Below, piece after piece: positions 43,801-56,307 of a stretch of 64,000 nucleotides of DNA. The stretch covers positions 496,001 through 560,000 of the forward strand of contig SAXG01000025.1 in the NCBI GenBank assembly GCA_012932865.1, written 5' to 3'. Under the pieces are notes generated by a model. It was not told the origin of the DNA, did no database searches, and saw only the letters and a list, made by a program, of their open reading frames with translations. This stretch comes from Amylostereum areolatum. Its lineage: Eukaryota; Basidiomycota; Agaricomycetes; Russulales; Stereaceae. Both the position numbers and the translations under genes were made by a program. Within the stretch, counting starts at the first letter, position 1. Every line of letters begins with the position of its first letter.

Positions 43801-45111
43801 TCAGGTGAGGACGGTTCCACCGTTGGATGTCACCTAGTAGCGGGAACAGGGTAAACAACAACACCTGAGTCCTATGAGAGAAGAAATGATATACCGTTTG
43901 TCCTGTGAACATTTGCGCCGTCTGATCAGTGTTAAAGCAGATTGACAAGAAAGTAACGTACCGGTCACGAAGCTCGACTTCTCCGACGCGAAGAACGACA
44001 CCAATTGAGCGATGTCGCTCGGCTGGCCCAGGCGACCCGCAGGAATACCGGTCAAGAACTTCGTAAAACATGCCGAGGTCAGATAAAGTTCGGGGTTGCA
44101 ATGGGCAGCGCACACCTTCTTAGTGTTTTCTTCGGGTATTCCTTCAGATCCTTCAGCGACCTTCGCCACTGAAGTCCACCAGTACCCTCGTCAGACCATG
44201 GCACCAAGTGACGATTGTAACACTTACACATGTCCGTATCGATAGACCCAGGGGCATATGCATTAACGGTGATACCGTGCTTTGCCAATTCAACAGCTGG
44301 GGAATTCAGCCCCCCAGGAAGGTGCATGGTAAACGATTAGGTCCTCGAACATGGCACCTGGCTTACGACGCACCAGCACTATGTGTCAACCCTCGCACGG
44401 CATGCTTGCTCATAGTATATGCCAGCAGGGCCGGTTCGCCTATCCTCGGGTCAGCGGAAGGCGCGGCACGATAAAGATACACAAACCTTGAAGGGCTACA
44501 ACCGACGCGGCACCTATAGAAGATGTGTTAAACCAAAAACCTTTCAGATAAAACGAGGGAGGAGAAAGCACCAATGATACGTCCACCGCGACCCTGTTCG
44601 ATCATCTGCTTCGCTGCATGTTTGTAGCAGTACACCACGCCACGAACGTTCACTGCGAAGATACGTTCCAGGCCCTCAGGAGTGACTGCGTTTATACCCA
44701 CCGAGATTAATACATGTGAGAACCGAGAGTATGATCTACGCACTGTCAAGGATCGTCGATATCTCGCATATTCCGGCATTCGCCACCATCTTCGCGTTGT
44801 TTCCACGGCCGTTAGGACAGACTCAAGATAAGCACATAAGAAAGAATGCCCACCACGTCCAGTCCGCCCATCTCTTCAACTGCGCTCGCCACCATACCCT
44901 TCACTTGCTTTTCGTCCGATACGTCTGCGGTAAATATAGAGCTCCGACGACCCATCCTTTCGATGTCTGAACCAAGGGACTTGAGCGCGGGGCCGTTGGA
45001 GGGAATGTCGTTCAAGACAACATTGAGTCCGTCTGAGGCGAGTCGAAGAGCGATGCCACGACCTATACCACGGGCAGCACCAGTGACGAGTGCGGTTCGA
45101 ACGAGCGCCAT
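43801..45111 (-). CDS. Short-chain dehydrogenase/reductase, paralog 2
   Basis: ATG at 45111 (MALVRTALVTGAARGIGRGI). Successive GT-AG exons give DVSDEKQVKGMVASAVEEMG, MVANAGICEISTILD, FAVNVRGVVYCYKHAAKQMI, GAASVVALQG, LAYTMSKHAVRGLTH (catalytic YTMSK), ELAKHGITVNAYAPGSIDTD, AKVAEGSEGIPEENTKK, FLTGIPAGRLGQPSDIAQLV and the end TSNGGTVLT with stop at 43801-43803. Same exon plan as the gene at 37790-39123. It is expected to reduce a small carbonyl compound with NAD(P)H in the cytosol. The two SDR genes face each other across the STE3 receptor. Confidence 0.9.
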
Positions 45112-46693
45112 AAGTCGAGGGTGGTGAGGACAAGGAGAAGCGGGACAAGGAGAGTTGAGACAAGGAAAAGTGGGACAAGGAGATTAGGGTAGCATGGGAA
45201 CGTTTAAGTAGAGAAAACGTGATATGGTAGCTCACGAGGGGGATAAGTGCGTGTGACAAAAGGGGTTGCCAAGAGGGCGAACTGTCCAGTCAGAAAGTAC
45301 AGTGAGAAGGTCGAACCCTCAAGTGGATCGATCCTAACGCAACGGGGATGGGCGATATTGTTTGTGCAGCGCCGTGACCACTAGAAATCATGACACCCGC
45401 CGGCGGATATGTCTTGGGTACGAGACTACGAGCCACGAGTGGTAATAGTTATAACTCACTGGCACTTAGTAGATTGATCGCCGCAACCCGTTTTTGTCCT
45501 CATGACCGGAGAGAATGGACAAGTCGTCGTACGAGAAATGATGCAAGGTCGTCACCCCGGGTCTAGTGTCGAGAGACTCTTGAGTCTTCGCGGGCGATAC
45601 ACTATCCTGCCGGTGGGAGAGACATGGGAAATGGTAAGCTTGCGTGTACATGCCATCAGCTGGGACATACATACAGGCGAAGGGCCATGCAGCGAAGCAC
45701 CGCCGGAGGCCAATTGACGAGGTTGCTGTAGGATGCCGTAAGTAGCTCGAGTTCTTCGAGGAGAAATGACACCAATCAAGTGACTTGGCCAACCCATAGC
45801 GGTCAGCGGCAGACAGCCATGAAGGTCGGAGAATTTCGTCAATGATAGAGCGCCGTGAGAGCCTGGTGCGGCTTCTACGTATACCGCAGCTCACTTACCC
45901 ATCGAGAAGATGATTGAACGGTCTCAGTCGTCGACTCGGATCTAGAGCATTTATTGAGGGGGAAACTTCTGAGTTTCGTTGCTTTCCACCTGTGATATTT
46001 CAGCCCTGCCGCCGAAGCTCGGTGGGACCAACAGGAAAGGAGAGTGTGACAGAGTGGAGGAAAGGACTTCATCGCGCTGAGTCTTGAGGCAGCTCAACTT
46101 GTGTCCCAAATGCGGCCATTCGTTCTCACGTGGGACTTGCGTCGACCCCGGCGCCCGTCCGCGACACAGCTCGAATGACGGCATAGTACACCTTCAGGCT
46201 TTCAGTGCACCTTCTCTCACCTCTTTTACTGAGTCCTTTCATCCATTCAACATCCATACCTCAACCAAGGGGAAACCACGCTCGTGGAACGCCAAAATTC
46301 CCAGTCGAAGACAGTTGTACGCGCAGCTCCCAGAACACTGGATCTCTTGCGGTTTCGGAAGTTGCTATTTCGTCGCCGGCGCGAGGGCAACACACCCGAC
46401 GGGTATTGAATATTGAATCCGCGAGGGGCGTTGGCAGCGAGGGTGAAGGTTTGACTATTGAATATTGACTGCTTAGAGGATGGATGATGGGGTGTTTTAC
46501 AGTAAGCAGTATTATATTTCGTTCAATCGGATCGCGCTCCGCGTGCATGCAGAAAAGTACCCAGCCTTTACACGATACACCTTGATGTAATACAGGGGAT
46601 AGAAAGGGAGAAAGAAGTATACGGGTAACGCGTACAAAAAAGAAGACTGCACCTTGGCTGCATCAGCAGTGAATGCCCGGGTCAGGATGAGGA
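45112..46693. other. Intergenic
   Basis: Near the SDR start there are four direct copies of GGACAAGGA/GGACAAGGAR (about 45128-45182). A minus frame at 45466-45894 has no domain support. Short TTGAATATTGAAT repeats occur at about 46402 and 46455. Confidence 0.4.
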
Positions 46694-48025
46694 TTAGTTG
46701 TTTCTCACTGCAGGGAGGCGAGCCTCAACCCATGAGATACATTCGTCAACGAATCTCTCCTTCACACCGTCGGGCTCGTGGTGCAGTTCATGGTAACCTC
46801 CCTGTGAACCCCACCCGGGAATGAGCAGGTACGCCAAGAGCACAAGGTCAAACGCGGAAGGTCCAGGACTCACAGGGTATATCGATAAATGTTTGTCCTT
46901 CGCATTAAGGTTCTCGATAAACTCGCGCGATGCTTGAGCAGACGTTACCTGTGTGTCACTCATCAGATCACTGCAGAAATGGATGGGGGAAAGCGATTAA
47001 TTACCTCGTCCGAGTCTCCATGCAAAATCAAGACCTGCGTCCGACGTGAGATCAGCAAACCACGCACAAATGAGGATTACACACGGGGAGGTCGACTGGC
47101 CAATATTGCATCGTATCAGGTTCTGTCAGGAGGTTCTCTCCCTATATTTTTGTGAGGGCAATCCATTCAAATCGCGGTATTGGACAGACCCTTGTCAACA
47201 TTGTATCCACTGCACGTACGGTCGCGGACGAACGGCACAACCGATCGCGCCTATTCTCCTCGACGGCCGCTGGATCGTGACTGAGGTGCTGCGGGTTGAA
47301 TAAGTATATCAAGCACGAACTTGAACGGAAATAGGAACCTACCTTGGGGTCCACACCCGCGGGGATGGTGAGGTTTGGAAACATCTGACCAGCCTTTCCT
47401 CCAGCCCAACGCACAGGTCCAAGCGGCGGGTGGGTGAGACGGAGCAATGGAGAAGAAGCGATCACTCCAGACAGACTCTTCCTGATGTGGTCTGTTCGGA
47501 CGCCCTCTGGAAAGCTCAAGACTCTGGAGACGTAGTTAAGAACAATTCCCCCTCCCTAATCCAAGCTTCGTCAGAAACATTGCATATGGTAAAAGAAAGA
47601 ATGGAAAGAATATGCACCATGGACCTTCCCATGAGAAATATTGGCACGCCTGGCCAAATTTCCTTTACGTGCCCCACTGCCCACTCGACGTCACCCATTT
47701 GCTCCTCCTGGCCCGTCTGCCCATACGTGACTTGCTCCCCTCCTACCGCTTTTCTCTGCCTCCCGTCGACCTCCAAGGATGTCCGACCGAATCCCCGCTG
47801 GTCGAAAGCAAAGACGATGAATCCGCGAGAGGCCCAAATTTGGTGCGCTTCGGCGTAGCGTGCAACGTGCTCGCAGAATCCGTGAATGAAGATAAGTGCG
47901 CCTTTGGGCTGCCCCGGCGGGGTGTAGGTGCGCGTGTACAGTGTAACAGGGGGCAGGTTATGGTGACCTGAAAGCCAGGCTTCAGTGTACGGTAGAGGCA
48001 ATGGAGAGGCGGGGGGTTGTGACAT
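46694..48025 (-). CDS. Monoacylglycerol lipase-like alpha/beta hydrolase, paralog 1
   Basis: ATG at 48025 (MSQPPASPLPLPYTEAWLSG); an in-frame ATG at 48058 would add 11 residues. Exon 1 47618-48025 contains ALIFIHGFCEHVARY (oxyanion HG), FAFDQRGFGRTS, and ends in FLMGRSM. Exon 2 (47343-47555) begins GGGIVLNYVS, so the nucleophile elbow reads G-R-S-M-G. Further exons give HLSHDPAAVEENRRD, GENLLTEPDTMQYWPVDLPV, the acid residue in LILHGDSDEV, and the catalytic His in YHELHHEPDG; end ...EARLPAVRNN. Known family role: hydrolysis of monoacylglycerols (YJU3/MGL type). A second copy lies at 52817-54081. Confidence 0.9.
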
Positions 48026-48371
48026 GGTGGTCGACGGACGAGTTCGTAACGATCGCATTGGAACCTGTTCCTCAGCCGACGCTTGCTTCCGACCTCCATC
48101 ATCTCAAGATCACAACCCTTCGCTTTCGTTCCCTTTAGCCGCTCGCCTTCAGCCACCAAGCTACTGCCGTAAAGTCCAATCCGCCCTTTGGGTCGGAAGA
48201 TCGCTCGATCCCAAGTCGGTCCAACATATATCTGGCCGACTCTCTTTTACGAATGGTACGACTGCGTGTATGTAAATGTATCCTTTCGGTGACGTCGATC
48301 AGTAGTATGCAGACCGTGCAAATCATCCTTCAGTTCTCCGCATAATCCAGTAAAACGCTCTCGTCTCTGGG

Positions 48372-50039
48372 ATGGAATCCGTCGAACTCAATGACGAGAT
48401 CCAAGCTCTCGAGGCAAGCATCCGTTCCAGGCAGACCATCGTGCGCGGACTCGAGGAACAACGCAATGACACGGTGGCCGCCATCTTCAAACTCCCAGTC
48501 GAAATTATAGAGACCATTCTCGAGATTGTCCAAGACTCTCCAGACTTGGTATCCTGGATGGGCCACGTCAAGGTGCCGTCTTGGACCCGGGTTACGCACG
48601 TCTGTCGCTACTGGCGGCATGTCGCGATCGGGCACCCCCGTCTGTGGACGCGTATCGCTACCTATCCGGAGGCGTGGACACTTATATTTGTCGAACGGTC
48701 GGCCAACATGCCCATCAACGTCACTTTGAACCTCACAAAGCAGCGGAATGCCCCTAAAGCCTTAGCTATCATCCTTGACCATTGCAGACGCACCAGGTCG
48801 CTCCATATTGAAGGGGCCCATGACGATATATCTTCGGCACTCAGCTTGATGAAGTATCCAGCCCCGATACTCGAGGACTTGTACATCTTCCGGCGTTGGG
48901 GAGATGACCCTGAAATCGTCCTCCCGAGCACGTTATTCGGCGGTGAAGCACCAAGCCACCTTCGTCGCCTGCAACTCACCAATCTCACCATCGACGAAGA
49001 GTCTCCTCTAATATCCCACCATTTGGAGCGTTTGGTATATTCCCCCGTATCCACAGCCCCAAACATAATACGGTATATCCTTCATACAGCGACCAATCTC
49101 CGCTCTATTGAACTCTATGACCGGACTTTACCTCACACCTCAGGGGATATCGACACATCCTTGGATTCGGTCAACCTTCCGAGATTACAATCCGTTCTGC
49201 TCTACTCCAATGCCTACCTCGCGGGTCGTATACTATCCAATCTCACGGTCCCAGTCTTGGAATTCATGGTGCTTGACGTTTGTGTTAGCCCAAGGTTTCC
49301 AGAAGCCGATCAAATCCTCCTTCCTAGCCTCGGCGCGGTCATGCGCCAGTCAGAAATGGCCCACGGGCCCGTGCGCGGTGCACGCCTCACTACCAAACGC
49401 GACCACGGGGTGGAGAGAGCACATCTTTGGGGATGGCGTACTCCTGACATGCGTCTCGTAAATCCCTTGGGCCCCTTCCAAAAGGAGCAACCTTGCACCT
49501 GTATCTCCTTTGACATCTACCCTAACGGTGTCTTCAAACTCTCGCGTCTACACGAGGAAATTCGCCAGCTCCCACTCCAAAGCCTCGTCACGCTAACAAT
49601 TCGGGCTCGCGATCTCAACTTGCCATCGCGGTGGCGACAGGTGCTTAGGCCTTTCGAAAGTATCCAAGTTCTCAAACTCGACGGGACGTTCAACGCGTTG
49701 TTCCTCGGCCTCCTTCCGTCGGGTGACTCCCAAGGCGAGTCCCCACCCCACGACGACTACGCACTCCCCAACCTTGTCAAGTTAATAATCTTCCGGTCAA
49801 ATATCAACTCAGGCGGAGGTCGTCTTCTCAAGCCACTGCACGGCATTGCGGCATGGCACCTTCGCCATGGACGGAGGCTTCGCATCTCGTTTGAACAATG
49901 CGCCAAATACTCCCAAGCCATTGACGACGCTTTGAGCCCGATCGCGGACGTTTCGTGGGACAACGATAGGTTTTGGAATGGCGACGAAGATGAAACATGG
50001 CTCGCGTTTATGCGTGAGAGGGACGAGGACAATGCATGA
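48372..50039 (+). CDS. F-box/LRR-like protein
   Basis: Single exon, ATG at 48372, 555 residues. An N-terminal coiled coil (MESVELNDEIQALEASIRSR) precedes the F-box (FKLPVEIIETILEIVQ, then WTRVTHVCRYWRHVAIGHPR), the classic agaricomycete arrangement. The rest is leucine-rich repeat-like (HLRRLQLTNLTIDEESPLIS; NLPRLQSVLLYSNAYLAG). The Asp/Glu-rich C-terminus ends in RERDEDNA. Likely adaptor of an SCF ubiquitin ligase; substrate unknown. It lies divergently from lipase paralog 1, about 350 bp apart. Confidence 0.92.
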   Translation: MESVELNDEIQALEASIRSRQTIVRGLEEQRNDTVAAIFKLPVEIIETILEIVQDSPDLVSWMGHVKVPSWTRVTHVCRYWRHVAIGHPRLWTRIATYPEAWTLIFVERSANMPINVTLNLTKQRNAPKALAIILDHCRRTRSLHIEGAHDDISSALSLMKYPAPILEDLYIFRRWGDDPEIVLPSTLFGGEAPSHLRRLQLTNLTIDEESPLISHHLERLVYSPVSTAPNIIRYILHTATNLRSIELYDRTLPHTSGDIDTSLDSVNLPRLQSVLLYSNAYLAGRILSNLTVPVLEFMVLDVCVSPRFPEADQILLPSLGAVMRQSEMAHGPVRGARLTTKRDHGVERAHLWGWRTPDMRLVNPLGPFQKEQPCTCISFDIYPNGVFKLSRLHEEIRQLPLQSLVTLTIRARDLNLPSRWRQVLRPFESIQVLKLDGTFNALFLGLLPSGDSQGESPPHDDYALPNLVKLIIFRSNINSGGGRLLKPLHGIAAWHLRHGRRLRISFEQCAKYSQAIDDALSPIADVSWDNDRFWNGDEDETWLAFMRERDEDNA

Positions 50040-50221
50040 ATCCGCTTCACCGTAAGTGGCTTCACAAGGGTCATTATATAAAGTCTTGGCTCACTTGCCA
50101 TAATCACGTTTTGATGTAGGTCTCACTATGTCACTACTACAAAGGTTGCGTCCGGTTGTACGTATGATAGATATGGATACAAAACACTCACGATCGGACC
50201 ACATCTCTACATCCGTTTATC

Positions 50222-50527
50222 TTATACTGAAGGTTCCCTTGTCTGTGCGGAAGTCAGCCACAATTCCAAGCGGTCACTGGCGAATGCACATCGATACGTA
50301 GGCTTCCCTTTTACTGTCGTTGCCGCATTGTGTACCACTGACAGATTCAGCTTCACCCCCGGCTTTTCCATTGTGCCTCCTGCTCTTGTTGAAGACGTAT
50401 GTAGGGCCGCAGGGTCAAAGCGCGTCACGGAAACGAAGAGCGGGCCCTCACCTTCCCGAATCGTCGAGCAATCCAAGGCCAGGGGAACTGTTTCATTGGT
50501 GGCGAACCTGGGTCCATAATGGAAAAC
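50222..50527 (-). CDS. Hypothetical exon
   Basis: A protein-like frame starts after a TTCAG acceptor at about 50527 (VFHYGPRFATNETVPLALDC), runs through EGPLFVSVTRFDPAALHTSS and ends ...LTSAQTREPSV at 50222. No ATG or upstream exon could be placed, so it may be a gene remnant. Domain unknown. Confidence 0.3.
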   Translation of the reverse strand, partial: VFHYGPRFATNETVPLALDCSTIREGEGPLFVSVTRFDPAALHTSSTRAGGTMEKPGVKLNLSVVHNAATTVKGKPTYRCAFASDRLELWLTSAQTREPSV

Positions 50528-50772
50528 TCTGAATACGGAAAAACAAAGGCGTTAGGGCAAGCGAGCTGAGGACGATGCGCCTATTCAACGACGACTGTGC
50601 GCTTTGTCCTGTGGTACACGAGGCGTCCGCTTGACCGGGAAGACGGACAAGGTAGAGCCCCAACAAGCTACAAAAAGGCAGCTCCTTGAAGGGAGTGATC
50701 TACCTTCACGACCGAAACTCACCCCCCTCCACACGTCACCACAGTCCTCCTTCGTATTCCCATTTGCGTGGC

Positions 50773-52205
50773 ATGCACCATCATCGCCTTCCGTCGTCTT
50801 TCGAACGACAAGAGTTCAACGAAGAGACATACCACGCAGAGACGGAAGACCGGACACAGAGCGCTCACTCGAATGCGGACGAGTCATTGGTGAGCATCAA
50901 TGGTTCGTCGTTGAAAATAAATCTCTTATTCCCCTGCCCCAGGCCACCCCCCCATTGGGATTCGGGGACCTCTCTTCCGATGTCTCCTTCAACCAGTGTT
51001 ATGGAACGATTGACGACTCATTTCCTCCCCTCACCGACAGCGCTACCTTCCTCACCTTCCCCATGCCCCTCGCACACATTAGTCGTGGCTCGGAACGCAG
51101 CCCTTCCAACCAGGACTATCCATCCATCCCACCTTCGCAGTTCCAGAACGACACCATCATATGGCCAGCACCCTCAGTCAACCAGTCTCCTGACTTCGTC
51201 GAAACAGGCGCCTGGACCTCGCCGCTCCACCACAGCGAACTGGTCGGGTCTCCCACGAGGATGTATGCGATGCCGACCGACCATAAGGCCGGAGCATCGA
51301 TCCACGGGCGTGCCATGGATGCCCCGACTCTGTTGAGCAGAGGATGCTCTCTGGGAAACCATACGCATCGTCTCGAGAGTTTCGACAACACACCCCACGC
51401 ACCACCTCATTGCCCTGTCGGTGCTGGTCCATCAACAGGCTTCCATCCCCATCCCCCCTTCCACCTTCCGACGCAGAGGGCTTCGATCTCGGGCCACTCA
51501 TCAATGATGTATCCCCCTCCTCCTGAGCCCGTCTTCGGGGCTTTCTCGCCATCATCGCGAGTACTCCCCTTCCCAACCGTCGAGAGCGCACCATCGACGT
51601 CGGTTGGTCACCTGCAGGGAGAGGAGCACCACGCAGCGGATCCCTACAACACTGCGTGGTTCGCATCAGGGCCTGCATTTCCTATCCGCTCCCCGGCTCG
51701 CGCACCCGTCGCTCTTCCCCGGCGCCTGGCAACTCAACCGGCGGTGAGGACATCGCGCACTCGCACCTCCTTTGAGGACGATAGCTATAGCAGGGATGTT
51801 GAGCAATCCTCAACGCCCCCTCACGGCTGGGCTACAACCGAGGCTCAAGCCTACTACCATTTGGGATCAATGGAGAGCGAACAAGAGGAAGGCCTCCCGC
51901 TTCACACCCTCCACCGAAGTTCCAAACAGGGGAGGGCTGAGCGGAAGAAGAAACCCTATAGTCGGTCTGGCCCATGCCCCGTCTGCGGCAAGAACACGAA
52001 CAGAACACTCGACCTCTATCGCCACCTCGCCGCCCTTCGGGACTCCGCCCATGTGAGGTATCGCATGGCGAATAACATCCCCGGCTCGCAGCAGCGATGT
52101 TCACACTGCCCCGACAGCAGCGAGTCGCACCTCTACAGCCGGCGCGACGCTCTGCTCCGGCACATTCGTGAAAAACATGAAGCCGGGACGAATGGCGATA
52201 CTTAA
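50773..52205 (+). CDS. Zinc-finger protein with two atypical C2H2 fingers
   Basis: ATG at 50773 (MHHHRLPSSFERQEFNEETY); exon 1 50773-50889, a 53-nt intron (GTGAGC...CCCCAG), exon 2 50943-52205; about 460 residues. The long N-terminal part is disordered and Pro/Ser-rich, as in fungal transcription factors. The C-terminus has two zinc-binding motifs: CPVCGKNTNRTLDLYRH (C-x2-C-x12-H, next His 8 residues on) and CSHCPDSSES...RRDALLRHIREKH (C-x2-C-x17-H-x4-H). I infer a nuclear DNA-binding regulator; target unknown. Confidence 0.75.
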
Positions 52206-52816
52206 CGGGGGGGGGGGTCCGGAGGGGAGGATGGAGATGGATGGATACCATGGAGGGTCGACGAGGAGGGTTTTATACCGTTCGGACACGAGGTGATCGC
52301 CTGACTTCCTTGTTTCGTTTTTGGCGATGGCATCAGGCGTGCCCATCGATACCTTGCATTTGCGTCATCGCGCGCTCGGGATGCCAGTATATTCTATGAG
52401 GCAGGTTCTTGGATTTTTGTTTGTGTTTGTATTACTACCATCCGAGGAGGGCAGCGTCATGCATCGCCGCCGTCCACTTCTGTTGCTTCATTATACTGCA
52501 TGGACTCGTCTTTGGTTATCCATACTATCTGAATTACGGAAACGCATACCGTGCATCTTGAGGACACATCGTAGTCGCAATCGGATCTATCTTGATTGCA
52601 GTGGCGTCGCACGGTTTCTTAACTTCGATGAACATTTTCGAGACAAAGGACAGGGAGAATACCTGACCCATCCTAAGGACATGGAGTTTGAAGAGTTTAT
52701 ATAGAGTTCGCATACGCTAAAGTTGAATGCTGAGGTATACAGATATCCTCTGCCCGACAAACAAATCTTTTAGAAAGGGATGTAGTAAACCTGCGTGAAA
52801 CGCACCCTAATCGACC
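52206..52816 (+). other. Intergenic, weak ORF
   Basis: Starts with an 11-G run just after the zinc-finger stop. A 126-codon frame from ATG 52327 (MASGVPIDTLHLRHRALGMP) to 52704 has no domain and may be chance. Confidence 0.3.
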
Positions 52817-54081
52817 TTACAGCTTCGAAGAAGTCGCTCCAGTCTCTGAGGTCGAATTCGCCGATAATCTAGCCTCTGCCCATGAAACGCACTCGTCGAC
52901 GAACTTCTCCGAGATGCCATCGGGCTCATTGTGCAGTTCATGGAATCCGCCCTGTAGAAGGCCGATGAATGCTGGCGCATAGAGCGGATTGTGGAAGTGA
53001 GGCATACCGGGAAAATGGAGAGATGCTTGTCTTTGGCTTCCAGCTTCTCAAAGAACTCCTTTGATCCTTCAGGGGAACACACCTGTGGAGAGACATAAGC
53101 TCCAAGGGATAGGAACGACAGGGAAAGGGCGTGCATACATTATCTGCACCCCCGTGGACGATGAGGAGCTGTGGAAGATACGCATTAGTACGCACTTGTG
53201 GACACGGTTCGCGGATCACCGTACAGGAAGGTTTTGAGGCCACTTGGAAGGGTCCTTCAGGAGCTGCTCGCCCTATTCAGAAAGTCAGTACCCATCCCTC
53301 ATCTGCAGGTCCAAAGGAAGTAACCATACCTTGGAAAACATTGCGTCCATGGTTTGCAGAGATGATCGAGGTTGTACCAACGGATCCTTCTTGAAAGCTT
53401 CGCCGACGCTCTGGTCATGGCTCAGCGCACGCCCATCCACAGGCGTGGTGATGAGGACATTTGGAAGAACGGCGCTCGCTTTTCCAGCACTCCAGCGCGT
53501 GAAAGAGCTGGGAGGATGTGTGAGGCGGAGCATGGGCGAGGACCCAATGACGCCGGCGAGTTTTGCAACCGCATCGGCCGTGGACGTTCTGGTGGCGAAA
53601 GACAGTACGATTCCGCCGCCCTGCAATTGCGTGGTCAGCCCCAAAAGAAACCGAAAGCACTGCGGAAACAGACCATGGAATGACCCATCAAGAACACTGG
53701 CACCCCCGGCCATTTCTTCGATGCGTGCTCAATTGCCCATGCAACGTCCCTCATCTGGTCCAGGTCACCCGTGCGTCCATACGATGCAGCTCCGTCCCCC
53801 TTCCTAGGTTTCCCGTCCGCCTCCAGGGAGGTGCGCCCGAACCCGCGTTGGTCAAAGGTGAACACCGCAAAACCGCGCTCCGCCCAAGCTCGATGGGCGT
53901 TGGCGTAGCGCGCGACGTGTTCAATGAAGCCGTGGATGAAAACCAGAGCCCCTCTGGGAGCAGTTGGAGGAGGTGGGAGGTAGGTCCGAGTGTAGAATGT
54001 TATGTGCGAACCTGCGGGAGGACCCAGGAGGAACTCTTCGGTGAAAGTGGGGGCGCCCTCAGTGGTCGTAGATGCTGCCAT
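52817..54081 (-). CDS. Monoacylglycerol lipase-like alpha/beta hydrolase, paralog 2
   Basis: ATG at 54081 (MAASTTTEGAPTFTEEFLLG). Motifs in order: ALVFIHGFIEHVARY, FTFDQRGFGRTS, nucleophile elbow FLMGHSM followed in the next exon by GGGIVLSFATRTS (GHSMGG, the canonical form), then PMLRLTHPPSSFTRWSAGKA, LLIVHGGADNVC (acid), and FHELHNEPDGIS (catalytic His). Exons are split at the same places as in paralog 1. Likely cytosolic or lipid-droplet monoacylglycerol hydrolase. Confidence 0.92.
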
Positions 54082-54654
54082 AGCGAGTGAAAATTACAAG
54101 AACTATACAGGGTCAAGGAAGGATGAAAGCGATTGCGACCGTTGGGGGTGTCTAACAACGAACAGAGGACGGAGATGGTACAAATAGAGTTGTGTCAGCA
54201 GACTTGTACTTGTCACGCGGGAGCGGCATCGTTATGGAAAGCATCGCGCGTTGCTTCCGCCACCTCTCTTTGAAGTGTAGTCGAGTAGGCCACGTCCGAG
54301 AGAATAGTCTTACTCGAGAGATGGTGGAGGAAGAACGCAAGGATATACAGTGACGTCATGTTCAGAGGAACTAATACTCACAATCATCGTGCCCTTACCT
54401 CCATTTGTGAGTATGTACGACTACAACTCAAACTCAAGACGATGGGGTCTCTGACATCTGTGGTGCGATGGCCTGAGTCAACATTCAGTCGATGTAAGTG
54501 CCTATGTAGCCCAACGCGACAGCGTGTAAAGGAGACGATGGCCGATTGATTGAAGCCTGAAGGTTACAACAAAATCGTTGAACACCAAAAACTAACTAAA
54601 ATTCAGTACCAATGATATAGATGTTCACGCAGTGCTCACCATCGACAGCTCGGT
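54082..54654. other. Intergenic
   Basis: No supported gene; probably promoter of the lipase and 3' flank of TGS1. Confidence 0.4.
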
Positions 54655-55851
<1,197 letters not shown>

Positions 55852-56011
55852 GGATCTTACCCTTGGCACTATGGATCTGATGATGGGAGATAAGTACCGG
55901 GCCAGTACTGGGACGAAAAGTGCATGTCGCAGTCTGAGTCAGGCCGCTGGCTTACATTCGGACGGACTGCATCCTGAGTATGTATAGTCAGCAAACCCCA
56001 TATTTGCACAG

Positions 56012-56091
56012 GCATTAGTGGGGTAGTGGTAACCTGGGTCGTTGCCATTCTCAAGCTCGACCCGCCCGGAGTTCGATTCTCCGTTAATGCA
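56012..56091 (+). tRNA. tRNA-Gly(GCC) with a 9-nt intron
   Basis: Acceptor stem GCATTAG/TTAATGC (one G-T pair), D arm GGGT/ACCT with AGTGGTA loop, anticodon stem GGTCG/CGACC, loop TTGCCAT with anticodon GCC, T arm CGGAG-TTCGATT-CTCCG, discriminator A. The loop is interrupted after position 37 by TTCTCAAGC, the canonical site for nuclear tRNA introns. Mature length 71. A T-rich stretch (TTTATTTT) downstream can serve as pol III terminator. Confidence 0.93.
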
Positions 56092-56307
56092 GATTTATTT
56101 TGCCTCGTCTCTATTCTACTGGCCACGGGCAACGGCGGTGCGCAGTCGTGACGGTCACGTGACCTCGACGCGCCCAAATCTCAGCTCAAAGATGGCGACG
56201 CCGTGTACAGTCCAGTATGTACAACACTAGCATAGACCCATGCATTGCACTCATTCAAGTAGCAAGGCTGTGGTGATTGTATTCAAATAAGCAACAAATA
56301 AGCATAA

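Noticed and set aside
39000..45500. Pheromone precursor (CaaX) genes near the STE3 receptor
   Set aside because: Short frames ending in Cys-x-x-x were looked for by eye. Candidates such as TGT GCA GCG CCG TGA near 45366 lack a suitable last residue and upstream ATG frame.
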